The notes below the pieces were generated by a model that was not told the DNA's origin, did no database searches, and was given only the letters and a program-made list of their open reading frames with translations. A stretch of DNA of 64,000 nt, from positions 480,592 to 544,591 of the forward strand of contig NZ_FRCK01000002.1 of NCBI RefSeq assembly GCF_900142875.1, written 5' to 3'. This document shows positions 36,674 to 46,874 of the stretch, piece after piece. Both the position numbers and the translations under genes were made by a program. Within the stretch, counting starts at the first letter, position 1, and each line of letters starts with the position of its first letter. The stretch comes from Paracoccus solventivorans (lineage in GTDB: Bacteria > Pseudomonadota > Alphaproteobacteria > Rhodobacterales > Rhodobacteraceae).

Positions 36674-38017
36674 ATGTCCAGCAATCGACAGGCCGACGCC
36701 AGGCCAAGCCCCCTGCGCGCGCCGCTGCTGTTCCTGGCGGTGGCGGTGCTGCTGCTGCTTGAGGGCAGCGTCTCGAACGCGATGTTTTCCGGGTCCTGGA
36801 ACAGCGCGCTGGCGCTGCTGAACATGGGGCTGATCTCGGCGGTGGCGGCGCTGGGGGTCAACATGATCTGGGGCTACGGCGGGCTGTTCAACGCCGGCGT
36901 CGTCGGCTTCATCGGGCTGGGCGGTTTGGCGCCGGTGCTGATCTCGACCCCGCAGGTCGCCGGGGCCTGGGCCGCGGGCGGGCCGCGGCTGATGCTGGCG
37001 CTGGCCGCGGGGCTGGCGACGATGGTGCTGATCTGGGCCGCGGCGCAGCGGCTGCGCGGCCTGTCCCGCGGCGCCGTTGTCACGCTGGTGGTCGTCGCCG
37101 GCTATGTGGCGACGCGGATGCTGTTCGACCCCGCCGTCGCCGCGATCGAGGCCAACAACCCCGCCAAGGCCGGCAATATCGGCGGCCTCGGCCTGCCGGT
37201 GGTGCTGAGCTGGCCGGTGGGGATGCTGCTGGCCGCGGCCGCCGCCTGGGGCATCGGCAAGGTGGCGCTGGGGCTGCGCTCGGACTATCTGGCCATCGCC
37301 ACGCTGGGCATCGGCGAGATCATCGTCGCCATCCTCAAGAACGAGGGCTGGCTGGCGCGCGGCGTGCTGAACATCACCGGCATCCCCCGCCCCGTCCCCT
37401 ACGAGCTGGCGCTGCAATCGAACCCCGAGTTCGTCGCCGCCGCCGCGCGCTGGGGGATGGATGCGGCCACCGGCTCGGGCATCTATGTCAAGCTGTGCTA
37501 TGCCGCGATCTTCATCGCGGTGGTGCTGACGCTGATCCTGCTGACGGAACTGGCGCTGTATTCGCCCTGGGGCCGGATGATGCGCGCCATCCGCGACAAC
37601 GAGGTCGCAGCCGCCGCCATGGGCAAGGACGTGACCCGCCGGCATCTGCAGCTGTTCGTGCTGGGCTGCGCGGTGATCGGCCTGTCGGGCGCGATGATGG
37701 TGACGCTGGACGGGCTGATGGCGCCGGGCGGCTACAACCCGCTGCGCTATACCTTCCTGATCTGGGTGATGGTGATCGTCGGCGGCTCGGGCAACAACTG
37801 GGGCGCGGTGCTGGGCGCGATCCTGATCTGGTTCCTGTGGATCAAGGCCGAGGTCTGGGGCCCGGCCGCGATGGCGGTGCTGACCTCGCCGCTGTCCGCG
37901 GGCGGCCTGCGCGCGCATCTGATCGAAAGCGCGCCGCAGATGCGTTACCTGGCGATGGGGGTAGTGCTGCTGCTGGTGCTGCGCTTTGCACCGCGCGGGC
38001 TGCTGCCGGAACGCTAG
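36674..38017 (+). CDS. livM: Branched-chain amino-acid ABC transporter permease, LivM
   Basis: 447 residues, longer than many LivM proteins (about 320-420), with around ten membrane segments. The pore-forming half has LRSDYLAIATLGIGEIIV, then YSPWGRMMRAIRDNEVAAAAMGKDV for ATPase contact and VIVGGSGNNWGAVLGAILIW. The extra length is an inserted hydrophobic stretch at about 95-160 (AARSLRGLSRG-like to ATRMLFDPAVAAIEANNP). A large hairpin follows and separates it from convergent purN. Confidence 0.92.
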   Translation: MSSNRQADARPSPLRAPLLFLAVAVLLLLEGSVSNAMFSGSWNSALALLNMGLISAVAALGVNMIWGYGGLFNAGVVGFIGLGGLAPVLISTPQVAGAWAAGGPRLMLALAAGLATMVLIWAAAQRLRGLSRGAVVTLVVVAGYVATRMLFDPAVAAIEANNPAKAGNIGGLGLPVVLSWPVGMLLAAAAAWGIGKVALGLRSDYLAIATLGIGEIIVAILKNEGWLARGVLNITGIPRPVPYELALQSNPEFVAAAARWGMDAATGSGIYVKLCYAAIFIAVVLTLILLTELALYSPWGRMMRAIRDNEVAAAAMGKDVTRRHLQLFVLGCAVIGLSGAMMVTLDGLMAPGGYNPLRYTFLIWVMVIVGGSGNNWGAVLGAILIWFLWIKAEVWGPAAMAVLTSPLSAGGLRAHLIESAPQMRYLAMGVVLLLVLRFAPRGLLPER

Positions 38018-38026
38018 GGGCTCGAA

Positions 38027-38057
38027 CGAAGGGGGGGCTTGCGCCCCCCGCCCTTCG
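38027..38057. terminator. Bidirectional hairpin between livM and purN
   Basis: CGAAGGG at 38027-38033 pairs with CCCTTCG at 38051-38057, with further G/C pairing inside. There is no long T run, but its place between two convergent genes fits a terminator. Confidence 0.6.
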
Positions 38058-38095
38058 GACGCCCCCCGCAGGATATTTCTGCAAGGACGAAGGGG

Positions 38096-38707
38096 CTAGA
38101 GGTCGATGCGGTCGGTTTGCCCTTGGGCAAAGCGGCGCAGGACCAGCGGGTAGAGCCGGTGTTCGGCGGTAAGCACCCGGGCGGCGAGGCTGTCCGGGGT
38201 ATCGCCGGGTTCGACCGGGACGCTGGCCTGGCCGAGGATCGGGCCGCAGTCGAGCTCCGGCGTGACCAGATGCACCGTGGCCCCGGCCTGCGCATCGCCC
38301 ACGGCAAGCGCACGGGCGTGGGTGTTCAACCCGGGATATTTCGGCAGCAGCGAGGGGTGGATGTTCAGCATCCGCCCGCTGAAGCGCGCCACGAAATCCG
38401 GGGTCAGGATGCGCATGAACCCGGCGAGGCAGAGGATGTCAGGCTGCGCCGCCAGCAGCGGCTCCAGCAGCGCGGCCTCGAACGCGGCGCGGTCGCGGCC
38501 GAAGGCGCGGTGATCGACCGCGGCGGTGGGGATGCCCATCGCCGCGGCGCGGGCAAGCCCCACGGCGGTCGGGTCGTTCGAGGCGACCAGCACTGCCCGT
38601 GCCGGATGGTCGCCGGTCATCGAGCGGACCAGCTGCACCATGTTCGAGCCGCCACCGGAAATCAGGATCGCGACGCGCTTCTGCGCGTCTTGCGGGGCTG
38701 CGCTCAT
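38096..38707 (-). CDS. purN: Phosphoribosylglycinamide formyltransferase
   Basis: 203 residues from ATG 38707, which shares a base with the purM stop (TGATG). KRVAILISGGGSNMVQLV binds the ribonucleotide phosphate; FSGRMLNIHPSLLPKYPGLNTH contains the catalytic Asn and His; GATVHLVTPELDCGPIL carries the catalytic Asp. It formylates GAR with 10-formyl-THF, a cofactor made by the Fhs enzyme encoded at 40318-41979. Confidence 0.95.
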   Translation of the reverse strand: MSAAPQDAQKRVAILISGGGSNMVQLVRSMTGDHPARAVLVASNDPTAVGLARAAAMGIPTAAVDHRAFGRDRAAFEAALLEPLLAAQPDILCLAGFMRILTPDFVARFSGRMLNIHPSLLPKYPGLNTHARALAVGDAQAGATVHLVTPELDCGPILGQASVPVEPGDTPDSLAARVLTAEHRLYPLVLRRFAQGQTDRIDL

Positions 38708-39756
38708 CAGAGCGTGCCGGTGTAGCGCACGCCCGGCGCGCCCTCGACCTTGCCCAGCGTCACCACGGTCTCGCCCGCCTCGCGCAGCAGCTCGGTCAGG
38801 GCTGTGGCACAATCCGGGGCGACCACGACGATCATCCCGATGCCGCAGTTGAAGGTCTTGAGCATCTCCTCGGCCGGGGTGCAGCCGGTCTCGGCCAGCC
38901 AGCGGAACACCGCCGGCAGCTGCCAGCTGTCCAGATCGACGCTGGCGCCCATCCCCTCGGGCAGCACCCGCGGCAGGTTCTCGGTGATGCCGCCGCCGGT
39001 GATATGGGCCGCGGCGCGGACGCCGCCCGCGCGCAGCGCCGCCAGCAGCGGGCGCACGTAAAGCCGCGTGGGCGTCAGCAGCGCCCGCCCCAGCGGCGCG
39101 TCGGCAAAGGGCGCCGGCGCATCCCAGCCCAGCCCGCTGCGCTCGACCACCTTGCGGACCAGCGAATAGCCGTTGGAATGCACCCCGTCCGAGCCGAGCC
39201 CCAGCAGCACATCGCCCGCCGCCACCCCCTGCGGCAGATGCGCGCCACGCTCCATCGCGCCCACGGCGAAGCCGGCAAGATCGAAGTCGCCGCCGTGATA
39301 CATCCCCGGCATCTCGGCGGTCTCGCCCCCGATCAGGGCGCAGCCGGAACGGCGGCAGCCCTCGGCGATGCCCTCGATCACCTGTGCCGCCTGTTCGGTG
39401 TCGAGCTTGCCGGTGGCGAAATAATCCAGGAAGAACAACGGCTCGGCACCTTGGCAGACCAGGTCGTTCACGCACATGGCCACCAGGTCGATGCCGACGC
39501 CGCCGACCTCGCCGGTGTCGATGGCGATGCGCAGCTTGGTGCCGACGCCGTCGGTGGCGGCGACCAGAACCGGGTCGGCATAGCCGGCCGCGCGCGGATC
39601 GAACAGCGCGCCGAAACCGCCCAGCCCCGACATCACCCCCGGCCGCGCGGTGGCGGCGGCGGCGGGCTTGATCCGCTCGACCAGCGCGTTGCCCGCGTCG
39701 ATATCCACCCCCGCCGCGGCATAGGTCAGCCCGGTTGCCTTGGTTTCGCCCGTCAT
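38707..39756 (-). CDS. purM: Phosphoribosylformylglycinamidine cyclo-ligase
   Basis: 349 residues from ATG 39756; the frame is open upstream towards the tRNA, but without a start signal. Conserved: [58 protein letters not shown] and [16 protein letters not shown]. It forms aminoimidazole ribotide with ATP. It lies directly upstream of purN, a common order. Confidence 0.95.
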   Translation of the reverse strand: MTGETKATGLTYAAAGVDIDAGNALVERIKPAAAATARPGVMSGLGGFGALFDPRAAGYADPVLVAATDGVGTKLRIAIDTGEVGGVGIDLVAMCVNDLVCQGAEPLFFLDYFATGKLDTEQAAQVIEGIAEGCRRSGCALIGGETAEMPGMYHGGDFDLAGFAVGAMERGAHLPQGVAAGDVLLGLGSDGVHSNGYSLVRKVVERSGLGWDAPAPFADAPLGRALLTPTRLYVRPLLAALRAGGVRAAAHITGGGITENLPRVLPEGMGASVDLDSWQLPAVFRWLAETGCTPAEEMLKTFNCGIGMIVVVAPDCATALTELLREAGETVVTLGKVEGAPGVRYTGTL

Positions 39757-39885
39757 GTCGCCCGCCTTCAGATGATCGCCGGGCGTGGATACCCCAGCCG
39801 CCCCGCGCAGACAATCGCGCCCACGCGCAGCCCGCCGGTTTATCTTGACCCGAGGGGCGGCATTTGCGACAGCCATCGGGCGGCC

Positions 39886-39958
39886 GGGCCCGTAGCTCAA
39901 CGGTCAGAGCAGGGCGCTCATAACGCCTTGGTTGGGGGTTCGAATCCCTCCGGGCCTA
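39886..39958 (+). tRNA. tRNA with CAT anticodon, probably tRNA-Ile2 (lysidine type)
   Basis: A full cloverleaf of 73 nt: acceptor GGGCCCG with CGGGCCT (G1-T72 wobble), D stem GCTC/GAGC, anticodon stem GGGCG/CGCCT with loop CTCATAA (anticodon 39919-39921), T stem GGGGG/CCCTC with TTCGAAT. The discriminator is A and only CC, then G, follows, so CCA must be added enzymatically. CAU anticodons serve fMet, Met or Ile2. The C4-G69 and C5-G68 pairs are the recognition features of tRNA-Ile2 modified by TilS, so Ile2 is favoured. An initiator is unlikely, since the first acceptor pair can form. Confidence 0.85.
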
Positions 39959-39961
39959 CCG

Positions 39962-40315
39962 TCACCTGCGCTGCGCCAGATAATGCCGCACTGCGGCGAT
40001 CACGTGGCGGAAGCGGTCGCCGCCCAGGTGTTTGCCGCCGTACCAGCGGGTGACCACGATCAGGTGGTTGTCCAGCCCCTCGGTTTCCAGCATCCGCAGG
40101 ATGATGGCGCCGGCGCCGGATTCGCCGTCGTCGGATTTGAGCGCCTCGTCCTCCAACCGAGCCGCCCAGCTGTTGTGGGTGGCCTTGGCGAAGCGGCGCA
40201 CCGATTTCAGCTGGGCCAGCGCCGCGTCGATAGCGGCGCGGTCGGCCACCGGCCCGCCCGAGACCGCATAGACCGAGCCGCGGTCCGCGATGATGCGGTC
40301 GAACGTCGTCAGCAC
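39962..40315 (-). CDS. Short YigZ/IMPACT-family (UPF0029) protein
   Basis: 117 residues, against about 200 in E. coli YigZ, so only the N-terminal UPF0029 domain is present. Family motifs are ATHNSWAARL, SDDGESGAGAII and VVTRWYGGKHLGGDRFRHV. The role of the family is not settled; eukaryotic IMPACT regulates translation. It lies 2 bp after fhs on the same strand, so it is co-transcribed. Its stop is 3 bp from the end of the tRNA on the opposite strand. Confidence 0.82.
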   Translation of the reverse strand: MLTTFDRIIADRGSVYAVSGGPVADRAAIDAALAQLKSVRRFAKATHNSWAARLEDEALKSDDGESGAGAIILRMLETEGLDNHLIVVTRWYGGKHLGGDRFRHVIAAVRHYLAQRR

Positions 40316-40317
40316 GG

Positions 40318-41979
40318 CTAGAACAGCCCCTCGACATGGCCGGCCTCGTCCAGCCGGATGCGGTTGGCGGCGGGGTCGCGCGGCAGGCCGGGCATGGTCA
40401 TGATGTCGCCGCAGATCGCCACCACGAAGCCGGCGCCGGCGGCCAGCCGCAGCTCGCGCACGGGGATGGTGAAGCCCTCGGGCGCGCCCAGCCAGTCGGG
40501 GTTGGCGGAGAAACTGTACTGGGTCTTGGCCATGCAGACCGGCAGCTGGCCGTATTCCGCCTGCCAGGCGTCGAGCCGCGCCAGCACGGCGGGCGGGAAC
40601 TCTGCGCCCTCGGCGCCGTAGATGCGGGTGCAGATGGTCTCGATCTTGTCGCGCAGCGGCATGTCGTCGGGATAGGTCAGGCGCAGTTCATGCGGCTCGG
40701 GCGCCAGCCGCATCACCTCGCGCGCCAGATCCTCGGCCCCTGCCCCGCCCATTTCCCAGTGGCGGCAGGTGATCGCCTGCACCCCCAGCGCCCGGGCGGC
40801 GGCCTCGATGGCGGCGATCTCGGCCCGGGTGTCGGTGGCGAAATGGTTGATCGCGACCACCAGCGGCAGCCCGTGCTTGCGCAGGTTGCGGATATGGCGA
40901 CTGAGGTTCGCCGCCCCCGCCTGCACCGCACCGACGTTTTCCACCGCCAGATCGGACCGCGCCACGCCCCCGTTCATCTTCAGCGCCCGCACCGTCGCCA
41001 CCAGCACCACCGCGGCCGGGGCCAGTCCGGCCTTGCGGCATTTGATGTTGAGGAACTTCTCGGCCCCCAGATCGGCGCCGAAACCGGCCTCGGTCACCAC
41101 GTAGTCGGAGAGATGCAGCGCGGTGGTGGTGGCGATCACCGAATTGCAGCCGTGGGCGATATTGGCGAAGGGGCCGCCATGGACCAGCGCCGGGTTGTTT
41201 TCCAGCGTCTGCACCAGATTCGGCTGCAACGCATCGCGCAGCAGCACGGTCATCGCCCCGTCCGCCTGCAGGTCGCGGGCGGTGACCGGGCGACCGTCGC
41301 GGGTCTGCGCCACCACGATGCGGCCCAGCCGCTCTTGCAGGTCGGCCAGGTCGCGGGCCAGGCACAGGATCGCCATCACTTCCGAGGCCACGGTGATGTC
41401 GAAACCCGATTCCCGCGGCACCCCGTTGCCCGGCCCCAGCCCCAGCACCACATCGCGCAGCACCCGGTCGTTCATGTCCAGCACCCGCCGCCAGCTGATC
41501 CGGCGCGGGTCGATGTCCAGCGCGTTGCCCCAGTGCAGGTGGTTGTCCAGCATCGCCGCCAGCAGGTTGTGGGCGCTGGTGATGGCGTGGAAATCGCCGG
41601 TGAAATGCAGGTTCATGTCCTCCATCGGGATCACCTGCGCGCGGCCGCCGCCGGCGGCGCCGCCCTTCATCCCGAAGTTGGGGCCGAGGCTGGCCTCGCG
41701 GATGCAGATGGTGGCGCACGCGCCCAGCCGGTTCAGCGCGTCGCCCAGGCCCACGGTGGTGGTGGTCTTGCCCTCGCCCGCCGGGGTCGGGTTGATCGCG
41801 GTGACCAGGATCAGCCTGCCCTGTGGTCGGCCGGACAGCCCGGCGATGAAGTCGCGGGAAATCTTGGCCTTGTCATGGCCGTAAGGCAGGATGTCCTGCG
41901 CGCCGATCCCCAGCTTGGCCGCAATCTCTGCGATCGGGCGCTTTGGCGCGGCGCGGGCGATCTCGATATCGGTGTTCAT
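40318..41979 (-). CDS. fhs: Formate-tetrahydrofolate ligase
   Basis: 553 residues, full family length. The ATP loop is [20 protein letters not shown] (about 60-80); the formate/folate region includes [19 protein letters not shown], and [18 protein letters not shown] is highly conserved. It makes 10-formyl-THF from formate, ATP and THF for purine synthesis, beside purN and 5-formyl-THF cyclo-ligase. About 217 bp separates it from the upstream nrdJ, with a terminator between. Confidence 0.96.
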   Translation of the reverse strand: MNTDIEIARAAPKRPIAEIAAKLGIGAQDILPYGHDKAKISRDFIAGLSGRPQGRLILVTAINPTPAGEGKTTTTVGLGDALNRLGACATICIREASLGPNFGMKGGAAGGGRAQVIPMEDMNLHFTGDFHAITSAHNLLAAMLDNHLHWGNALDIDPRRISWRRVLDMNDRVLRDVVLGLGPGNGVPRESGFDITVASEVMAILCLARDLADLQERLGRIVVAQTRDGRPVTARDLQADGAMTVLLRDALQPNLVQTLENNPALVHGGPFANIAHGCNSVIATTTALHLSDYVVTEAGFGADLGAEKFLNIKCRKAGLAPAAVVLVATVRALKMNGGVARSDLAVENVGAVQAGAANLSRHIRNLRKHGLPLVVAINHFATDTRAEIAAIEAAARALGVQAITCRHWEMGGAGAEDLAREVMRLAPEPHELRLTYPDDMPLRDKIETICTRIYGAEGAEFPPAVLARLDAWQAEYGQLPVCMAKTQYSFSANPDWLGAPEGFTIPVRELRLAAGAGFVVAICGDIMTMPGLPRDPAANRIRLDEAGHVEGLF

Positions 41980-42159
41980 TCACGTCCCCCGGGCCGGTTT
42001 GCCGGCCCTGTCCCTGTCCCGGTTCCGCCGACCCTAGCCGCAGTCGCGCGGGCGCAAAAGCCGTCGCCGCCCGGAAAACCGGACGGCGACCTCTCTCCCC
42101 GCGATTGCACCCCGCGTTGTCATCTGCTTCGACAGATTCCCCGCCACTCCGGGTCGGAG

Positions 42160-42191
42160 ACGACAAGGCCGGGCGCGTGGCCCGGCCTGTT
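42160..42191 (-). terminator. Terminator of nrdJ
   Basis: GGCCGGGC at 42167-42174 pairs with GCCCGGCC at 42180-42187 around GCGTG; read on the minus strand the stem is followed by TTGTCGTC, a weak T tract. It starts 6 bp beyond the nrdJ stop codon. Confidence 0.6.
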
Positions 42192-42196
42192 CCGTG

Positions 42197-45100
42197 TCAG
42201 CTGCAGCCGCTGGTGCCGCCGCAGGTGTTGCACTTCATGCAGGTGCCGTTGCGCACCAGCGTGTAGTTGCCGCATTCGCCGCAGGGGTCGCCCTCATACC
42301 CCTGCATCCGGGCCTTGGCGCGGGCGTCCAGCGTCACCGTGGCGCTGGCGACGCCGATTTCAAAGCTGGCCTGCGTCTCGGCCATGCCGGATGCCACCGC
42401 TACGGTCGAGGCGCCCCCTTGCAGCACCATCAACTCTTGCGGCAGGCGCTTGCGCAGATAGCCGGTCGAGCTGATCTGGCGCAGCAGCTCGACCGATTTC
42501 GAGGCCACGCCCTCGGCCGCGGGGGACAGCTCGGGCCGCCCTTCCTGAACGCCGCCGCCCAGCGTGTCGAAGCTGGCGCCGTTCGGCTTCACATGCGCCA
42601 GGTCGGTGCGGTCCAGATAGCTGACCGCCAGCTCGCGGAAGATGTAGTCGAGGATCGAGGTGGCGTTCTTGATCGAGTCGTTGCCCTGCACCATCCCCGC
42701 CGGTTCAAAGCGGGTAAAGGTAAAGGCGTCGACGAACTCTTCCAGCGGCACGCCGTATTGCAGGCCCACCGACACCGCGATGGCAAAATTGTTCATCATC
42801 GCCCGGAAGCCCGCGCCTTCCTTGTGCATGTCGATGAAGATTTCGCCCAACGACCCGTCGTCGTATTCGCCGGTGCGCAGATAGACCTTGTGGCCGCCGA
42901 TCAGCGCCTTTTGCGTATAGCCCTTGCGCCGCGACGGCAGTTTCTCGCGGTGCGAGCGCACGGCTTCCTTGACGATGATCCGCTCGACGATCTTTTCGGC
43001 CAGCACCGCGGCCTTTTCATGGGTGTTGCCGGTTTCCAGGATCTCGGCGGCCTCGTCGTCGTCCTCGACCAGCGCCGAAGCCAGCGGCTGCGACAGTTTC
43101 GAGCCGTCGCGGTAAAGCGCGTTGGCCTTGATCCCCAGCGACCAGGACAGCTCATAGGCGGCCAGGGTCTCGGCGATGGTGGCCGAGTTCGGCATGTTAA
43201 TGGTCTTGGAGATCGCCCCCGAGATGAAGCTTTGCGCCGCCGCCATCATGCGGATGTGGCTTTCCACCGACAGATAGCGCGTGCCTTTTTTCCCGCAGGC
43301 GTTGGCGCAGTCGAACACCGCGTAATGTTCGGGCTTGAGGAAGGGCGCGCCCTCCAGCGTCATGGTGCCGCAGACATGGTCGTTGGCGGCGTCGACCTGG
43401 GCGCGGGTGAAGCCCAGGTGGCGCAGCAGGTCGAAACCGGGATCGGCCAGCTTGTCGGCGGGGATGCCCAGCGTGCCCTTGCAGAACTCTTCGCCCAGTG
43501 TCCACTGGTTGAAGACGAAGCGGATGTCGAAGGCCGAGGCCAGTGCCGCATCCACCTTTTCCAGCTCGCGCGGGCCGAAACCGTGGCCGACCAGCGCCGC
43601 GTGGTTGATGCCGGGGCAGTTGCCAAGGCTGGCGTGGCCGACGGCATAGGCCACGATCTCCTCGATCTGGCTGCTGGAATAGCCCAGCATTTCAAGGGCC
43701 GCGGGGACCGACTGGTTGATGATCTTGAAATAGCCGCCGCCGGCGAGCTTCTTGAACTTGACCAGCGCGAAGTCGGGCTCGATCCCGGTGGTGTCGCAAT
43801 CCATCACCAGCCCGATGGTGCCGGTCGGCGCGATCACCGTGGTCTGGGCGTTGCGGAACCCGTGCTCCTCGCCCAGCGCCAGCGCCTCGTCCCAGGCGGC
43901 CTGCGCCATCTGCGCCAGCCGGATGTCAGGGCAATTGGCCACGTCCAGCGCCACCGGATCGACGTTCACCGATTCATATGCGCCGGTGCCATGGGCGGCG
44001 GCGCGGTGGTTGCGGATCACCCGCAGCATGGCGTCGGCGTTGCGCCCGTAGCCGGGGAACGGCCCCAGCTCGCCCGCCATCTCGGCCGAGGTCGCATAGG
44101 AGACGCCGGTCATCAGCGCGGTCAGCGCCCCGCACAGCGCCCGGCCCTTGTCGCTGTCATAGGGCAGGCCAAGGTTCATCAGCAGCCCGCCGATATTGGC
44201 GTAGCCCAGCCCCAGCGTGCGGAAATCATAGGACCGCTGGGCGATTTCCTTGCTCGGGAACTGCGCCATCAGCACGCTGATTTCCAGCGTGACGGTCCAC
44301 AGCCGCGTGGCGTGGACATAGGATTCGGCGTCGAAGCGGCCCCCCGACAGGAAGGTCAGCAGGTTCATCGACGCCAGGTTGCAGGCGGTGTCGTCCAGGA
44401 ACATGTATTCCGAGCAGGGGTTCGAGCCGCGGATCGGCCCGTCCGCCGGGCAGGTGTGCCAGGCGTTCACCGTGTCGTGGAACTGGATGCCGGGGTCTGC
44501 GCAGGCCCAGGCGGCGTGGCCGATCTGGTCCCACAGCTCGCGCGCCTTGACGGTCTTGGCGACCTTACCGTCGGTGCGGCGGATCAGTTCCCAATCGGCG
44601 TCCTCGCGCACGGCGCGCAGGAAGGCGTCGGTGACACGGACCGAGTTGTTCGAGTTCTGCCCCGAGACCGAGGCATAGGCCTCGGAATCCCAATCGGTAT
44701 CGTAGGTCGGAAATTCGATGGAATCAAAGCCTTGCCGGGCGTATTGCAGGACCCGGTTGATATAGGTCTCCGGGATCATCGCGCGCTTGGCCGAGCGGAT
44801 CGCGGATTTCAGTGCCGCGTTCTGCGCGGGGTCGGTCGCGGCTTCCGCCAGGCCGTCCCACTGCCGGATCGCGGCGAAGATCTCGTTCAGCTTGGCTTCG
44901 TGCTGTTTGGAGCCGGCGACGAGGCTGGCGACCTTCTGTTCCTCGATCACCTTCCAGTTGATGAACTGCTCGATATCGGGGTGATCCATGTCGCAGATCA
45001 CCATCTTGGCGGCGCGCCGCGTGGTGCCGCCCGACTTGATCGACCCCGCCGCGCGGTCGCCGATCTTCAGGAACCCCATCAGGCCGCTGGACTTGCCGCC

Positions 45101-45841
45101 GCCCGAAAGCTTCTCGCCCTCGCCGCGCAGGCTGGAAAAGTTGGTGCCGGTGCCCGAGCCGTATTTGAACAGCCGCGCCTCGCGCACCCACAGGTCCATG
45201 ATCCCGCCCTCGTTCACCAGATCGTCGGCGACGGACTGGATGAAACAGGCGTGCGGCTGCGGGTGCTCATAGGCGCTGTCGGATTTGACCAGTTCGCCGG
45301 TCTGGTAATCGACGTAGAAATGCCCCTGCGACGGGCCGTCGATGCCATAGGCCCAGTGCAGGCCGGTGTTGAACCACTGCGGGCTGTTCGGCGCGCCCAT
45401 CTGGCGGGCCAGCATGTGGCGCATTTCGTCGTAATAGGCGCTGGCGTCGGATTCGGCGGTGAAATAACCGCCCTTCCAGCCCCAATAGGCCCAGGCGCCG
45501 GCCAGCCGGTCGAACACCTGCCGGGCCGAGGTCTCGCCCACGAAGCGCTCGGCCTCGGGCAGTTTCGCCAGCGCGGTCTCGTCGGGGACCGAGCGCCACA
45601 GGAACTCGGGAACGCCCTTTTCCTTGACGCGCTTGAGCCGCGCGGGCACCCCGGCCTTGCGGAAGTATTTCTGCGCGATCACGTCGGATGCGACCTGGCT
45701 CCAGCCCTCGGGGACTTCCACGTTGTCGTTGCGGAACACCACGGTGCCGTCCGGGTTGCGGATTTCCGAGGTGGTGGTGGCAAAGGAAATCCCGCCGTAG
45801 GCCCCGTCTTCCGCCGTGGTGAAGCGCCGTTCGATCTTCAT
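42197..45841 (-). CDS. nrdJ: Adenosylcobalamin-dependent ribonucleoside-diphosphate reductase (class II)
   Basis: 1214 residues, the long NrdJ form. The start is ATG 45841 (KIERRFTT); the frame is open beyond it without a start signal. Active-site blocks: [20 protein letters not shown] (Asn-x-Cys and Glu), [29 protein letters not shown] and [18 protein letters not shown]. The C-terminus carries two CxxC pairs (CGECGNY and CMKCNTC), then GCS. It reduces ribonucleotides with a 5'-deoxyadenosyl radical and works with or without oxygen. The upstream region has NrdR-like palindromes. Confidence 0.95.
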   Translation of the reverse strand: MKIERRFTTAEDGAYGGISFATTTSEIRNPDGTVVFRNDNVEVPEGWSQVASDVIAQKYFRKAGVPARLKRVKEKGVPEFLWRSVPDETALAKLPEAERFVGETSARQVFDRLAGAWAYWGWKGGYFTAESDASAYYDEMRHMLARQMGAPNSPQWFNTGLHWAYGIDGPSQGHFYVDYQTGELVKSDSAYEHPQPHACFIQSVADDLVNEGGIMDLWVREARLFKYGSGTGTNFSSLRGEGEKLSGGGKSSGLMGFLKIGDRAAGSIKSGGTTRRAAKMVICDMDHPDIEQFINWKVIEEQKVASLVAGSKQHEAKLNEIFAAIRQWDGLAEAATDPAQNAALKSAIRSAKRAMIPETYINRVLQYARQGFDSIEFPTYDTDWDSEAYASVSGQNSNNSVRVTDAFLRAVREDADWELIRRTDGKVAKTVKARELWDQIGHAAWACADPGIQFHDTVNAWHTCPADGPIRGSNPCSEYMFLDDTACNLASMNLLTFLSGGRFDAESYVHATRLWTVTLEISVLMAQFPSKEIAQRSYDFRTLGLGYANIGGLLMNLGLPYDSDKGRALCGALTALMTGVSYATSAEMAGELGPFPGYGRNADAMLRVIRNHRAAAHGTGAYESVNVDPVALDVANCPDIRLAQMAQAAWDEALALGEEHGFRNAQTTVIAPTGTIGLVMDCDTTGIEPDFALVKFKKLAGGGYFKIINQSVPAALEMLGYSSSQIEEIVAYAVGHASLGNCPGINHAALVGHGFGPRELEKVDAALASAFDIRFVFNQWTLGEEFCKGTLGIPADKLADPGFDLLRHLGFTRAQVDAANDHVCGTMTLEGAPFLKPEHYAVFDCANACGKKGTRYLSVESHIRMMAAAQSFISGAISKTINMPNSATIAETLAAYELSWSLGIKANALYRDGSKLSQPLASALVEDDDEAAEILETGNTHEKAAVLAEKIVERIIVKEAVRSHREKLPSRRKGYTQKALIGGHKVYLRTGEYDDGSLGEIFIDMHKEGAGFRAMMNNFAIAVSVGLQYGVPLEEFVDAFTFTRFEPAGMVQGNDSIKNATSILDYIFRELAVSYLDRTDLAHVKPNGASFDTLGGGVQEGRPELSPAAEGVASKSVELLRQISSTGYLRKRLPQELMVLQGGASTVAVASGMAETQASFEIGVASATVTLDARAKARMQGYEGDPCGECGNYTLVRNGTCMKCNTCGGTSGCS

Positions 45842-45980
45842 GGTCCCTGCCCCGCTATACTGCCGCGGCCGCCTTGCCGCGCTGTCCCTTGCCCGCGCGC
45901 CTTGGCCCCGAGAATGACCCCGGGGGACGGGCAGGAGGACCTGCCCGGCGCGATGCTCTTGCTTGCTGCCTTGGCCCGCC

Positions 45981-46020
45981 ACCACATCTAGTGGTGTCTG
46001 GACCGCACTCACACTAAGTG
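45981..46020 (-). promoter_or_regulatory. Candidate NrdR boxes and promoter of nrdJ
   Basis: Two short palindromes lie about 28 bp apart, centre to centre, some 140 bp before nrdJ: ACCAC-N5-GTGGT at 45981-45995 and CACTAAGTG at 46012-46020. On the minus strand TTGAAA (near 46043) stands 17 bp before CACTTA, so the second box would overlap a -10 region. NrdR usually binds paired boxes in this arrangement at RNR promoters. Sequence agreement with the published consensus is only partial. Confidence 0.45.
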
Positions 46021-46105
46021 CAGCGTGTTTTCGTTGCTTTCAAGCATTTTATTTTCCCCGATCCCTGCACGTTCCAGTTGACATCGCGGGGATCGCTGAT
46101 CCGGC

Positions 46106-46262
46106 CCGGGCCGGCGGGCGGGTGCCGAAAACCGGCGGCGGAATTGGCGCCGGGGCGGATTTCCGCAATGCCCGCCACAGCTTGCGCCGGGCTGCTCAGG
46201 GGTTTTCCACAGCCTGTCCCCAGAGTCGCGCGCGCGGCTGTCCCGGCCCCGCCCGGCCCGGC
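46106..46262 (-). ncRNA. ssrS: Candidate 6S RNA
   Basis: In the gap between 5-formyl-THF cyclo-ligase and nrdJ the minus strand can fold into a single long interrupted hairpin of about 157 nt, the size of alphaproteobacterial 6S RNA. The closing stem pairs 46251-46261 with 46106-46118 (small bulge). Inside, CCCCTGAGC (minus; plus 46194-46202) is identical to the 5' side of the E. coli 6S central bubble, and TGTGGCG follows as in E. coli. GCCG-GTTTT-CGGC gives a small hairpin on the 3' side of the bubble. 6S genes often lie next to this cyclo-ligase gene (ygfA). Found by eye only. Confidence 0.48.
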
Positions 46263-46298
46263 GCATCTGCACCATGGCCGGGGGCTGTCGCAGCAGTG

Positions 46299-46874
46299 TC
46301 ACAGTTCGGGGCGCAGGATTTCCGTGTCGGTGACCAGCAGGTCCAGCCGCTGGTCGAAGGGCCCGACCGGCAGGGAATCGACGCGCTGCACCTGCCAGGC
46401 CAGGCCGATGGCGGTCACCGGCCCGATGGCGCGCAGCATTTCAAGGGTGCGGTCGTAATAGCCGCCGCCATAGCCCAGCCGGTGCAGCCCCGAATCAAAG
46501 GCCAGCATCGGCACGATCAGCACCTCGGGCAGGATCTCAGGCAGCGAATCGGGGGGCTGGCTGGTGCCCAGCGGGCCGGGGGCGAGATCCTCGCCCTGCC
46601 AGCGGCGGAAGATCAGCGGCACCCCGCGCCCCGGCACCACCGGCAGGCACAGCGGCCCGTCATGCACCCCCATCGCGGGGCGGGGATCGGGCTCTCCCTT
46701 CATCGGCCAGTAGCCCGACAGCACCTGCCCGGCGTGCGGAGCCAGCGCCGCGCGCAGGTTGCGGTCCAGCGCCGCCTGATCGCCCCCAGCCGCCCGCGCG
46801 GCCAGCGCCGCACGGCGCAACGCGGCCTTGACGGCCGCGCGCTCGGCCTCGGCCCCGGCCCCGGCCCCGCTCAC
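46299..46874 (-). CDS. 5-formyltetrahydrofolate cyclo-ligase
   Basis: 191 residues from GTG 46874, which overlaps the mgtE stop as GTGA. Conserved: SGYWPMKGEPDPRPAM, EVLIVPMLAFDSGLHRLGYGGGYYDR (ATP and substrate loops) and IGLAWQVQRVDSLPV. It converts 5-formyl-THF to methenyl-THF, recycling a storage form of folate near fhs and purN. Coupling to mgtE may reflect Mg-ATP need or chance. Confidence 0.92.
   Translation of the reverse strand: MSGAGAGAEAERAAVKAALRRAALAARAAGGDQAALDRNLRAALAPHAGQVLSGYWPMKGEPDPRPAMGVHDGPLCLPVVPGRGVPLIFRRWQGEDLAPGPLGTSQPPDSLPEILPEVLIVPMLAFDSGLHRLGYGGGYYDRTLEMLRAIGPVTAIGLAWQVQRVDSLPVGPFDQRLDLLVTDTEILRPEL

Noticed and set aside
45842..45980. Cobalamin riboswitch in the nrdJ leader
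   Set aside because: The leader folds into GC hairpins, but I see no B12-box sequence, and B12-dependent enzymes are not usually repressed by B12.
46201..46212. TTTTCCACA as a DnaA box or replication origin
   Set aside because: A single near-match (TTATCCACA differs at one base) with no cluster and no dnaA or parAB neighbours; it lies within the RNA candidate.
46009..46302. Minus-strand frame of 97 codons between the cyclo-ligase and nrdJ genes
   Set aside because: Arg-rich product with no motif and no ribosome site; the region is better explained by the 6S-like RNA and the nrdJ promoter.
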